A stretch of 50,346 bases of DNA from Tychonema litorale BBK16 (GTDB lineage Bacteria; Cyanobacteriota; Cyanobacteriia; Cyanobacteriales; Microcoleaceae), in the NCBI RefSeq assembly GCF_021648855.1, contig NZ_JAKJHX010000011.1:16016-66361 (forward strand), in the 5' to 3' direction. Shown one piece after another: positions 33,309-41,286 of the stretch. Made by a program: the position numbers and the translations under genes. The notes under the pieces are model-generated. The model searched no databases, was not told the DNA's origin, and worked only from the letters and a program-made list of their open reading frames with translations. Every line of letters starts with the position of its first letter. Within the stretch, counting starts at the first letter, position 1.

Positions 33309-33362
33309 TATGGGGAATTGGGCATCGGGAATTGGGCATCGGGAATTGGGAATTGGGCATAA
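33309..33362. repeat. STRR tract (GGGAATT / GGGCATC)
   Basis: Tandem heptamers GGGAATT and GGGCATC. The same units occur at 37485-37566 and 41037-41101. Confidence 0.75.
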
Positions 33363-33376
33363 TGCGTAAGAAATTA

Positions 33377-33475
33377 GGAGACGGCAGTGCCGTGTCCCTA
33401 CAACATTATTTTGGGTAGGGAAACGGCACTGCCGTCTCCTCTATATCATTGCGGTGCAACCGGAATTGATACAAC
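33377..33475. repeat. ACGGCAGTGCCGT inverted-repeat element (copy 1)
   Basis: Arms of about 25 bp (33378-33402 and 33415-33439) are near-perfect inverted repeats, GGAGACGGCAGTGCCGT...TAC and its complement. A unique-orientation tail, TATATCATTGCGGTGCAACCGGAATTGAT, follows. Full copies also lie at 43983-44095 and 45170-45268. Confidence 0.8.
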
Positions 33476-33495
33476 AAATAACAAATAACTAACTC

Positions 33496-34371
33496 ATGGG
33501 TGAAATAGCCGCTTTAGGTGCTGCATTTGTCTGGGCACTATCTTCGACAATTTGGCAGCGAGTAGGACAGGAAATTCCCGCTGTTGTGCTGAATTTGCTC
33601 AAAGGCGCGATCGCGCTGTTCATGCTCCTTGCCACTATACTCATTTTAGGCAAATCCTTACCCCCAATCAATCCCCAAATTTTAGCAATGCTACTGATCA
33701 GCGGCGCTTTAGGAATTGGGATTGGAGACACCGCTTTCTTTATCGTATTAAAATATTTAGGCGCGAGGCGAACGCTGCTTTTAGAAACCCTATCTCCCCC
33801 TTTAACAGCTTTATTTGGCTTAATATTTTTGCAAGAAAAGTTATCGCCCATTGCTTGTACAGGCATTCTTTTAACAATCTGTGGCGTAGCTTGGGTAATT
33901 GCAGAACGAACAGCCGAAACAACCTTACCATCAAAACATCTTTGGCAAGGATTAGGGATTAGTTTATTGGGACAAACAAGTCACGCCGCCGGAGCGATTT
34001 TATCCCGCGCCGCTTTTACTCAAATTGATATCGATCCCTTGTGGACAGCAGCAATACGTTTGAGTGGAGGAATGGTAGTAATGTTGTTGTTTGTAAATCG
34101 CGCAAATGTCGATAGTTTAAAACAATTAAAAATGCCAAAAATCTTAGGTGCAATTGTATTAGCAGCTTTTTTGGGAACCTATCTAGGAATTTTCCTGCAA
34201 CAGACTGCACTGAAATATGCACCAGCAGCCATAGCTCAAGCACTGACTTCCACCAGTCCCCTGTTTATACTGCCTTTGGCTATGCTGATGGGGGAAAAAG
34301 TTAGTGTTAGGGCTGTTGTAGGGGTGGTTGGTGCGATCGCCGGAATCGCCCTATTATTCGGTTTAAAGTAA
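33496..34371 (+). CDS. DMT/EamA-family membrane transporter
   Basis: A 291-residue inner-membrane protein with about ten hydrophobic segments and two internally similar EamA halves. The first begins IAALGAAFVWALSSTIWQRVGQ and the second WQGLGISLLGQTSHAAGAILSRAAF. The C-terminal half has the typical pattern TALKYAPAAIAQALTSTSPLFILPLAMLMGEKVS. Family members export metabolites, amino acids or drugs; the substrate here is unknown. It lies 20 nt upstream of a spermidine-synthase-like gene and probably shares its transcript. That pairing could hint at polyamine-like export, but this is speculation. Confidence 0.88.
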   Translation: MGEIAALGAAFVWALSSTIWQRVGQEIPAVVLNLLKGAIALFMLLATILILGKSLPPINPQILAMLLISGALGIGIGDTAFFIVLKYLGARRTLLLETLSPPLTALFGLIFLQEKLSPIACTGILLTICGVAWVIAERTAETTLPSKHLWQGLGISLLGQTSHAAGAILSRAAFTQIDIDPLWTAAIRLSGGMVVMLLFVNRANVDSLKQLKMPKILGAIVLAAFLGTYLGIFLQQTALKYAPAAIAQALTSTSPLFILPLAMLMGEKVSVRAVVGVVGAIAGIALLFGLK

Positions 34372-34391
34372 TTTTATTTGATATTTGACCA

Positions 34392-35321
34392 ATGACTAAT
34401 TATCGCAACGATTGGCAAGCCAGAAATTTAGAAGTCATTCAAAAACAAATCCATTGGCTTCAGCAACAGCCAGACTGCATCATATTTCAACAGCAAATAT
34501 CCCGAAACAATTATATTGCTATCAATAAAAGTAAATCTCTCATACTAATGCTTTTAGTAGACCAAGAAACCTTAATCACAAATGTAGCTCAATCTATCTT
34601 AGACCTGAGCAATCCCTTGAAATTAATCTTTCCCTATGCCCAAGCAGTGTTGCTAGCATTAGCGTGGAAAAGTCAACCCCAAAATATCTATATTGTCGGC
34701 TTTGGTGGCGGCACAATTCCCAGATTCTTTCACCACTACTTTCCTAATACAACTATCGAATGCACTGATATTGACTCAACAGTTGTAGAAGTAGCTAAAA
34801 AGTTTTTTGGCATTCAATTAGATGACAGACTGAAAGTCACAATTCAAGATGGACGCGAATATTTAGAGGCACAAAGTCAAACAATAAAATACGATTTAAT
34901 TATTATAGATGCTGGTTTTGGGAGCGGTTATATGCCCTACAGATTGGTGACTCAAGAATTTTACCAACTTTGCAAAACTCGATTATCAAGTGGAGGTGTT
35001 GCGGTTATTCATCTTTTTCACAAGCCAGAGTTTAATGCAGCGGTGGTGAAAACCATTCAAAGTGTGTTTGCACAAGTTTATATATCTAATTTGGAAACTG
35101 GGAACAGCCTTGTCATTGCTACAAATGCTCTATATTTAGAACCAAATGAAATTTTATTGAAAGCTGAAATAATTCAGGATTTCTACAATTTAGGATTTTC
35201 TTTAATCGAAAGGTCACTTCATCTAAAATTTGTTTCCCAATTGCCAGATAGCGCGAACACTTCGGCATCATTGCCAATTTTTATGGATGCTGAAATGCCT
35301 GGGGGATATTTGGATGGTTAA
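34392..35321 (+). CDS. Spermidine/spermine synthase-like protein
   Basis: A 309-residue cytoplasmic protein. The Rossmann fold typical of spermidine-synthase-like SAM enzymes is clear: IYIVGFGGGTIPRFF (nucleotide loop), TIECTDIDSTVVEVAKKFFG (acidic residue binding the cosubstrate), VTIQDGREYLE and YDLIIIDAGFG. True spermidine synthases have GGGDG and a catalytic Asp in DSSDP-type loops. Here the loops read GGGTIP and DAGFGSG, so polyamine synthase activity is doubtful. The N-terminal ~90 residues are a modified beta domain. It follows the DMT exporter gene closely; speA lies 3.7 kb further on. Confidence 0.78.
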   Translation: MTNYRNDWQARNLEVIQKQIHWLQQQPDCIIFQQQISRNNYIAINKSKSLILMLLVDQETLITNVAQSILDLSNPLKLIFPYAQAVLLALAWKSQPQNIYIVGFGGGTIPRFFHHYFPNTTIECTDIDSTVVEVAKKFFGIQLDDRLKVTIQDGREYLEAQSQTIKYDLIIIDAGFGSGYMPYRLVTQEFYQLCKTRLSSGGVAVIHLFHKPEFNAAVVKTIQSVFAQVYISNLETGNSLVIATNALYLEPNEILLKAEIIQDFYNLGFSLIERSLHLKFVSQLPDSANTSASLPIFMDAEMPGGYLDG

Positions 35322-35336
35322 ACATATCAAAACTAC

Positions 35337-35365
35337 TTGACATTGAAATAGCCACGGTGTATTAT
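35337..35365 (+). promoter_or_regulatory. Near-consensus sigma-70-type promoter for the small basic ORF
   Basis: TTGACA (35337-35342), a 17-bp spacer and TATTAT (35360-35365). Transcription would start near 35372, about 19 nt before the ATG at 35391. Confidence 0.75.
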
Positions 35366-35390
35366 AAAAGTAGTCTATTAAAATAACAAC

Positions 35391-35630
35391 ATGAGACTAA
35401 AAAGTTGGGAGTCTCCCCGCAGCGAGGGTAGAAACTCCAAAGGTAAAGGTGGCACAGCCAGGGCTCGACAGCTCAAAAAGCGACAGCAAACTCTACGAAA
35501 ACTGCTAAAAGCTCAAAAGGCTCAGTCAGGTGATGGACAAAACAAAAAAGAGAAGGAAACTTATATTTCCTTCTCTTTTTTCTATCTTTCCTTCCTTAAT
35601 AGGGAGGATTTTTCTTGGACACGTTGTTGA
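35391..35630 (+). CDS. Small basic protein whose frame runs through a terminator hairpin
   Basis: A 79-residue frame. The first ~52 residues are strongly basic and low in hydrophobics (RLKSWESPRSEGRNSKGKGG, then ARARQLKKRQQTLRKLLKAQK), like a small nucleic-acid- or ribosome-binding protein. Residues about 52-64 are encoded by the 16-bp hairpin at 35544-35581, and the first stop codon (35628-35630) is about 47 nt past it. A transcript ending at the hairpin would have no stop codon. The last part overlaps the end of the opposite-strand gene at 35596-35892. A good promoter lies just upstream, but there is no clear Shine-Dalgarno. The gene is likely real; the natural C-terminus is uncertain and no family is recognised. 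Confidence 0.55.
   Translation: MRLKSWESPRSEGRNSKGKGGTARARQLKKRQQTLRKLLKAQKAQSGDGQNKKEKETYISFSFFYLSFLNREDFSWTRC
35544..35581. terminator. Bidirectional A/T-flanked terminator hairpin
   Basis: A perfect 16-bp stem, AAAAAAGAGAAGGAAA (35544-35559) and its complement (35566-35581), with a 6-base loop. Its A- and T-runs make it an intrinsic terminator in both directions. It lies 15 nt after the stop of the minus-strand gene at 35596 and inside the plus-strand ORF at 35391-35630. Confidence 0.85.
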
Positions 35631-35892
35631 GTATCGGCAACTGAGGTCGAGAAGACTGAGGGGGAAGATAGTATTCTGGAGCAGGTGCCGGCTGTTCGAC
35701 TTCTGAGCGGTAAATCTGCCACCATCGGAGGGCGATCGCCACCCCAGCAGTACCCAGCCCAAAAGCCAATAAAGAGCCACTTGCACCAATACTGCCGATC
35801 GCAGCATCGACAACGCCCACTGTCACAACAAAACTGGTAATAGGTTCTCTACGGTAAGCAGACCTTAAAAGTCTCGTCCAGGAAGCATTCAT
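35596..35892 (-). CDS. Conserved cyanobacterial small membrane protein
   Basis: A 98-residue protein of unknown function. The N-terminus MNASWTRLLRSAYRREPITSF leads into two transmembrane helices (VVTVGVVDAAIGSIGASGSLLAFGLGTAGVAIAL). WWQIYRS and a Pro/Tyr-rich tail follow. The overall shape, two helices with a cytoplasmic Pro-rich end, recurs in cyanobacterial hypothetical proteins. It is convergent with the small basic ORF and shares the terminator at 35544-35581. No partner gene is evident. Confidence 0.75.
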   Translation of the reverse strand: MNASWTRLLRSAYRREPITSFVVTVGVVDAAIGSIGASGSLLAFGLGTAGVAIALRWWQIYRSEVEQPAPAPEYYLPPQSSRPQLPILNNVSKKNPPY

Positions 35893-36145
35893 TGCTTTTT
35901 ACTCTTTTCTATAATTTATCTACAATCTCTAAAAACTTAGAGTTGGCGGAATATCCGGGAATTCTAGCTCTAACACTAGCTTAACCTAGATTAATCTTCT
36001 CGCCTGTGGGGAATTGTACGGGAGCTCGGCTAAATTGCCAAGTTCATCAAATCACATTACTATTTCCCCAATTCCGTAGTCGTCGCCCCACACCCGGTAG
36101 TTTTGTCAATACAGAGTGTGAAGCTGACCGCTTCAGAAGCTAAAA

Positions 36146-36316
36146 TTAGTTGAGACCTAACCAGGACAGTAAACCCTGACCTGTGGCATACTCGATAATC
36201 AAAGTTAGACTAAAACCGATCATCGCGGCTCGACCATTCAGGCGTTCGGCGTAGCTGTTGAAGCCAAATTTAGGCTGTTGCAGCTTGGGAGTGGTGGTGG
36301 GTTGTAGTTGTGCCAT
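36146..36316 (-). CDS. High-light-inducible protein (Hli/Scp family)
   Basis: A 56-residue thylakoid protein, one-helix relative of plant light-harvesting proteins. The variable N-terminus (AQLQPTTTPKLQQPKFGF) precedes the chlorophyll-binding block NSYAERLNGRAAMIGFSLTLIIEYATG, with the ExxNxR signature, then GLLSWLGL. Hli proteins bind chlorophyll and carotenoid, protecting photosystem II assembly and chlorophyll biosynthesis under high light. The gene is monocistronic. About 70-95 bp upstream (minus strand) TTTACAATAAGGGAACAAAT partly resembles an HLR1 (RpaB) box, a weak suggestion of light regulation. Confidence 0.93.
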   Translation of the reverse strand: MAQLQPTTTPKLQQPKFGFNSYAERLNGRAAMIGFSLTLIIEYATGQGLLSWLGLN

Positions 36317-36525
36317 TGCTTTGGATACCTTACGATTAGTGCTATTGAAACTGGAAATTCAATGTTAGTTACAATTCTTAAACATTTGTTCCCTTATTGT
36401 AAATGGGGTTAACCCTTCGTCAACCGCCCAACCACAAAAAAACAGTCCCGAACTCCACCCAACCAACTACACCCGCTCAAAATGTCAGTAACTCAGGGAA
36501 TCAACGCCACTGAGCTTGTAAGAAA

Positions 36526-36825
36526 TTGCAAGCTATACTGACCAGACCCCTTGAAAGAGGAGACGTTATTTGGGTCACGACACCTCGAAATGCGAAGCTA
36601 GTTTCCCGCAAGGATGCTACTGCGGTAAATTCGACTCGCTGGGCGTTGCTCTCTAGACTGAAAGAAACCGGAATATCTGTTTTAACAGGTTCGGGCGGAC
36701 TAACCAAATTCAACAGAGTACGGTTGAAATTGCCCAAAACTCATTGGCTTGATGCTGCTTGTGTTGGTCAAATTGAATCGCTAAAAGTATTAACAAACAA
36801 GCCACTTAAGACTAACGGGGACTAA
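36526..36825 (+). pseudogene. IscB-like (RRXRR/HNH) nuclease remnant, C-terminal fragment
   Basis: A 99-codon frame. Residues about 28-92 (RKDATAVNSTRWALLSRLKE, then SGGLTKFNRVRLKLPKTHWL and DAACVG) match the C-terminal RuvC-III region of cyanobacterial IscB-type proteins, the transposon-encoded relatives of Cas9. The RRXRR, RuvC-I and HNH parts are missing, and the C-terminus stops early (LKTNGD). The remnant ends beside a small hairpin (GGGGACTAAAGTCCC, 36817-36831) resembling the ends of such elements. IscB proteins are normally about 400-500 residues, so this cannot be functional. The first ~27 codons do not resemble the family. Confidence 0.75.
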
Positions 36826-36892
36826 AGTCCCTCGTGTCGTTTACCGTATAAGGTCTAAAGACGCGCTCGTTTCCCACTTACCGGACTTTTTT

Positions 36893-37483
36893 ATGACAAA
36901 TCAGTTAGATAACGATCAGCTTCCAGTAGCCGTAAAGAAAGTTGCCTTTGCCCTCCGTACAGCAGGCTGGGTTTGTTTCTGGGCACAAGCAGTGCTGGCT
37001 GTGGTGGCAGGGCTAATTTTGGTGCTGGCAATCCCGTCGGCTGTTTCGAGTGGCGCATCTGGTGCCAGCCAGACGAGTGCTGGAACGGGGGGAGGTGTAT
37101 TGTTGGCTGTGTGCGGGCTTTTTGCCCTGGGCTACAGCGCTTATCGGGCTTTTGGCTTTACCCGCTTATCTAGAAAACTCCGATCGCCCACTAGCGGTAG
37201 CCGCCCCAAAAAAGCAGACACGATTCAACAAGTGCGGTTGACTCTGATGAGTAATTTATCAGGAATGCTGTTGACATTGTTGGGAGCAGAAGCGATCGGC
37301 GGTACGCTATTCGTAAAGTCCATATCTCAGCCACAAGTTTTGTTCGGCGCAGCAGTCGATTTCAGTCGATTCATTCAGCCACTCGATATATTTGTAGTGC
37401 TGGCAAACATTCACGCTACTTTTGCTCATTTTGTCGGAATTGTCGGATCTCTTTGGTTGCTCGATCGCATCAACAAACAGTAG
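36893..37483 (+). CDS. DUF3611-family membrane protein
   Basis: A 196-residue protein of the DUF3611 family, found in cyanobacteria and plant chloroplasts. Four transmembrane helices are visible: [40 protein letters not shown], a helix around [17 protein letters not shown], and one around [18 protein letters not shown] conserved linker reads GFTRLSRKL, then [22 protein letters not shown]. Function is unknown; the chloroplast relatives suggest a thylakoid or envelope location. It follows the IscB remnant and precedes an STRR tract. Confidence 0.88.
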   Translation: MTNQLDNDQLPVAVKKVAFALRTAGWVCFWAQAVLAVVAGLILVLAIPSAVSSGASGASQTSAGTGGGVLLAVCGLFALGYSAYRAFGFTRLSRKLRSPTSGSRPKKADTIQQVRLTLMSNLSGMLLTLLGAEAIGGTLFVKSISQPQVLFGAAVDFSRFIQPLDIFVVLANIHATFAHFVGIVGSLWLLDRINKQ

Positions 37484-37484
37484 T

Positions 37485-37566
37485 CATTGGGAATTGGGAA
37501 TTGGGAATTGGGAATTGGGAATTGGGAATTGGGCATCGGGCATCGGGCATCGGGCCTTGGGCATTG
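37485..37566. repeat. STRR tract (GGGAATT / GGGCATC)
   Basis: Six or so GGGAATT units followed by GGGCATC units, between the DUF3611 gene and the RodZ-like gene. Same units as 33309-33362. Confidence 0.8.
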
Positions 37567-37669
37567 GTAGTCCCCATCTCCCCCTCTCCCCATCTCCCGA
37601 CATCCGGAATCACTGCCAACTTCTCGAAGAAACTACTTAGATACCTTTTAGTAAGACAACATAAATATC

Positions 37670-38881
37670 ATGGCACTGATACCCGATGCTTATTTTGGGG
37701 TGACAGATCACACAACTGTTGAAGTTTCTCAAGAAAGTTTTAGATCTGTTCTTAGTCAAATTGAAGCTGAATTACTTTGTAGCGACACCTATAGCCACGC
37801 TCTAGCTAGCTTACAAACCATGTTGGGTGAAGCGGCTTCGGCTGCGGAAATTTTAATTAGAGCTGTTAGCAGAGAAGCCGTCAAACTAGCATTTCAGCGG
37901 TTCCCCAAAACACAAAAAACTGAACTGCAAGCGCTTCAAGAAAGTCCCACTCTGGCAAGTTCTACTATTACAAGTACCGTCATCACAAGTTCCGCCCTTG
38001 TGAGTTCCCCTCACATGATGGGAGAATATGCGGGTGTTGCAGAATTGGAGACTTCACAAGTATCTGTGCCGGTTTTTTATCGACGCAGCACTAATGTGGA
38101 AGAAAACCCCAACACAGATTCTGACACTGAAAATACTCAAAATAGCGGTGGAGATCCAGAAACTCCCGAACCAGACAAAGAACCTCCTAAAAACGATGGT
38201 CAAGTTGATTCAGCTAAACCTGGTGCTGCGGTAGTTCAAGGAAACTCGTTTCCAGGATTTTCTTTTCTTCAGAAACAGAAGAAACTCACCAAGGAAGAGG
38301 CACTCGCTTTAGTTATTCAACAGCGGAAAGATTGTTTGTGCGAATTGGGCAGAGAATTGCGTGAAGGACGAGAAATGCGTTCCTTATCTATCCAGCACCT
38401 TCATAGTCTAACCCTGGTGCCGATGCACCACATAGAATCCATCGAAAGTGGGGAAATCGACAAACTACCCCAAGATGTTTACCTTAGAGGTTTCATTCGT
38501 CGGATCGGCGACGCTGTAGGACTTAACGGTAATGCTATGGCAGATGCTTTGCCGAAACTAGATTCTATTGAAACTCACAACTCGTATTTATCTGATTCCG
38601 ACTCGTATTCAGGTGATGGCTTTCAAATGAATTCGGCCCATTTATACATCGGCTATACAGCTTTGATGGCTGGGGCTGTGGGCGGTGTGGCTTGGCTGTC
38701 GCAACAACCAGTCGTACCAGGACAACCAGCACCCGAAGCCCTGGTGACACCACCAGCGTCTGTCGCGCCTGCTCAGAAGAGCGAAACCCCAGCACCTCGA
38801 CCTGGTGTCAAAAAGTCTACTACTCACGGAGGTATGATTTTGGGAGCTGATATGTCGCCGCCTGAGATGATTTTTGGTTGA
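37670..38881 (+). CDS. RodZ-like helix-turn-helix membrane protein
   Basis: A 403-residue protein. The N-terminal ~90 residues are a separate helical region of unknown type ([48 protein letters not shown]). A long acidic, Pro-rich linker follows. The Xre-type helix-turn-helix typical of RodZ ([60 protein letters not shown]) covers about residues 225-290. A single transmembrane helix ([19 protein letters not shown]) and a Pro/Ala-rich outer tail complete it. RodZ links MreB to the cell wall. The N-terminal extension is unusual, so a cyanobacteria-specific role is possible. Confidence 0.78.
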   Translation: MALIPDAYFGVTDHTTVEVSQESFRSVLSQIEAELLCSDTYSHALASLQTMLGEAASAAEILIRAVSREAVKLAFQRFPKTQKTELQALQESPTLASSTITSTVITSSALVSSPHMMGEYAGVAELETSQVSVPVFYRRSTNVEENPNTDSDTENTQNSGGDPETPEPDKEPPKNDGQVDSAKPGAAVVQGNSFPGFSFLQKQKKLTKEEALALVIQQRKDCLCELGRELREGREMRSLSIQHLHSLTLVPMHHIESIESGEIDKLPQDVYLRGFIRRIGDAVGLNGNAMADALPKLDSIETHNSYLSDSDSYSGDGFQMNSAHLYIGYTALMAGAVGGVAWLSQQPVVPGQPAPEALVTPPASVAPAQKSETPAPRPGVKKSTTHGGMILGADMSPPEMIFG

Positions 38882-39026
38882 TTTTAAATGCGATCGCACT
38901 TTGAGTCGATCGACCTCAATGCTCAATGGCTCGACAGTAAGCAAAGTGAATTTTCCAGTACATCAGGAAACCGGATATCTGCGATAAACTAACTATTCGA
39001 CCAGTCATTTTAAGGTTTCCGAGAAG

Positions 39027-41036
39027 ATGAGTTCCCCTGCTAACACTGCTTCCTACCCGATCGAGCCGCTATCGACTCAGCCCCCAACCCTCGAAAATTT
39101 TGCGGGACAAGACACTACTTTGTCAAAGACTGCTCCACTCCCAAAGAAATCTTGGACAATCGAAGATAGCGAAAAACTCTACCGAATTCAAGGTTGGGGG
39201 GAACCTTATTTCTCGATCAACGCAGCCGGTCACGTTACAGTATCCCCCAAAGGCGATCGGGGTGGTTCCCTGGACTTATGCGAACTGGTAGAATCTCTCA
39301 AACAGCGTAACTTGGCATTGCCACTCCTGATTCGATTTTCTGATATTTTGGAAGACCGGATTGAGCGGTTAAATTCGTGTTTCGCCAGAGCGATCGCCCG
39401 CTACAATTACAAAAATGTTTATCGCGGTGTCTTCCCAGTCAAATGCAATCAGCACCGACAATTAGTTCAAGATTTGGTACGTTTTGGTAAACCGCACCAC
39501 TTCGGCTTGGAAGCCGGATCAAAGCCGGAATTAATGATCGCTTTAGCAACATTAAAAACCCCTGGCGCTTTGTTGATTTGCAACGGTTACAAAGACCGTC
39601 AATATATAGAGACGGCAATTTTAGCACAGAGGCTGGGGCAAACTTCCGTAATTGTACTAGAGCAAATTGAGGAAGTGGAACTTGCGATCGCAGCCAGTAA
39701 AGAATTAGGAATTAAACCGATTTTGGGAGTGCGAGCCAAACTCAGTACCACGGGTGTTGGTCGCTGGGGAGGTTCCACAGGCGATCGGGCAAAATTTGGC
39801 TTGACCATCCCTGAAATTGTTCGCGCTGTCGAGGAGCTAAAAAAAGCCGGAATGCTGGACTGTTTGCAGTTGTTGCACTTCCACATCGGCTCTCAGATTT
39901 CATCAATTAGCGTCATTAAAGATGCCATCCGAGAAGCCAGTCACATTTATGTAGAATTAGCCAAATTAGGAGCTAATATGAACTACTTGGATGTAGGTGG
40001 TGGACTTGGCGTTGACTACGATGGTTCTAAAACCAACTTCCACGCTTCCAAAAATTATAATATGCAAAACTACGCTAACGACGTAGTAGCCGGAGTCAAA
40101 GATGCCTGCGATGAGCGCAAAATACCAGTACCAATTATCATTAGCGAAAGCGGACGGGCGATCGCATCTCATCAATCAGTGCTAGTTTTTGATGTCCTCG
40201 GTACCAGCGAAGTTCTCCGAGAAGTACCAGAACCCGTAGACGAAAACGCCCACCAAATTCCTCGCAATCTCTACGAAATCTACCAGTCTATAAGTCCAGA
40301 AAATTACCAAGAAGTCTATCACGATGCTATCCAATTTAAGGAAGAAGCAATCAGTCTATTTAACTTAGGTTATTTGGGAATTGCCGAACGTGCTAAAACA
40401 GAACAGTTGTACTGGGCGTGCTGTGAAAAAATCCAGGCGATCGCACGGGAAAAAGAATATGTCTCGGACGATTTGGAAGACTTAGAAAAGGTGATGGCCT
40501 CCATTTATTACATCAACCTATCTGTTTTTCAGTCAGTACCAGACAGTTGGGCAATTGACCAACTGTTCCCAATTATGCCAATTAACCGACTCGATGAAGA
40601 ACCTACTCAGCGAGGAACTTTGGCAGATCTTACCTGCGATAGCGATGGTAAAATTGACCAATTTATTGACCTACGAGATGTCAAATCAGTTTTGGAATTG
40701 CACACTCTCAAACCTGGAGAACCTTACTATTTAGCGCTATTTTTGGGAGGTGCTTATCAAGAAATCATGGGGAATCTGCATAACTTATTCGGCGATGTAA
40801 ATGCAGTTCATATTCAACTAACACCTTCTGGCTATCATATCGAACACGTTGTGAAAGGGGACACGATGAAAGAAGTTCTCAGCTATGTACAGTATGATGC
40901 AGAAAGTTTGATTGAAAGCATTCGCCGTCAGACTGAGGAAGCTTTGCGGCAAAATAAAATTACTCTTTCGGAGTCACAGCTTTTGCTGCAAAATTATGAA
41001 CGGAGTCTCACTCAGTACACTTATCTCCAGTCATAA
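39027..41036 (+). CDS. speA: Biosynthetic arginine decarboxylase
   Basis: A 669-residue PLP-dependent enzyme converting arginine to agmatine, the first step to putrescine. It has the alanine-racemase-type barrel. PLP-binding lysine is in VFPVKCNQ near residue 138; other conserved blocks are FHIGSQIS, YLDVGGGLGVDYDGSKT, ISESGRAIASHQ, LFLGGAYQEIMGNLHNLFGD. Length matches SpeA (about 630-670). A ~50-residue N-terminal extension is not part of the conserved core. The gene is flanked by STRR tracts. It could supply substrate to polyamine synthases, of which the spermidine-synthase-like protein nearby is a doubtful member. Confidence 0.95.
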   Translation: MSSPANTASYPIEPLSTQPPTLENFAGQDTTLSKTAPLPKKSWTIEDSEKLYRIQGWGEPYFSINAAGHVTVSPKGDRGGSLDLCELVESLKQRNLALPLLIRFSDILEDRIERLNSCFARAIARYNYKNVYRGVFPVKCNQHRQLVQDLVRFGKPHHFGLEAGSKPELMIALATLKTPGALLICNGYKDRQYIETAILAQRLGQTSVIVLEQIEEVELAIAASKELGIKPILGVRAKLSTTGVGRWGGSTGDRAKFGLTIPEIVRAVEELKKAGMLDCLQLLHFHIGSQISSISVIKDAIREASHIYVELAKLGANMNYLDVGGGLGVDYDGSKTNFHASKNYNMQNYANDVVAGVKDACDERKIPVPIIISESGRAIASHQSVLVFDVLGTSEVLREVPEPVDENAHQIPRNLYEIYQSISPENYQEVYHDAIQFKEEAISLFNLGYLGIAERAKTEQLYWACCEKIQAIAREKEYVSDDLEDLEKVMASIYYINLSVFQSVPDSWAIDQLFPIMPINRLDEEPTQRGTLADLTCDSDGKIDQFIDLRDVKSVLELHTLKPGEPYYLALFLGGAYQEIMGNLHNLFGDVNAVHIQLTPSGYHIEHVVKGDTMKEVLSYVQYDAESLIESIRRQTEEALRQNKITLSESQLLLQNYERSLTQYTYLQS

Positions 41037-41285
41037 TTGGTAATTGGTAATTGGGCATTGGGCATTGGGCATTGGGCATTGGGCATTGGGCATTGGGCAT
41101 TGAGAATAGATTATTTGTAAATAGGTTATTTGTGAATAGATACCAATAACCAATTACTAATTACCAATTACCAATTACCAATTACCCATTACCAATTACC
41201 AATTACCAATTACCAATTACCCATTACCAATTACCCATTACCAATTACCCATTACCAATTACCCATTACCCATTACCAATGACTA
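41037..41285. repeat. Long STRR tract (GGGCATT and CCAATTA types, inverted halves)
   Basis: About 250 bp of tandem heptamers between convergent speA and the NDP-sugar gene: GGGCATT units first (41052-41101), then many CAATTAC/CCCATTA units. The second half is roughly the complement of the first, so a cruciform or hairpin is possible. Confidence 0.85.
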
Positions 41286-41286
41286 A

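Noticed and set aside
36501..36737. Minus-strand 78-codon ORF
   Set aside because: It is antisense to the recognisable IscB fragment and shows no family features.
37453..37722. ORFs translating the GGGAATT heptamers between DUF3611 and RodZ-like genes
   Set aside because: They consist of repetitive WELGIGN-type sequence from the STRR and have no start signal.
41037..41285. Regularly spaced repeats as a second CRISPR array
   Set aside because: Units are contiguous heptamers without unique spacers; it is an STRR tract.
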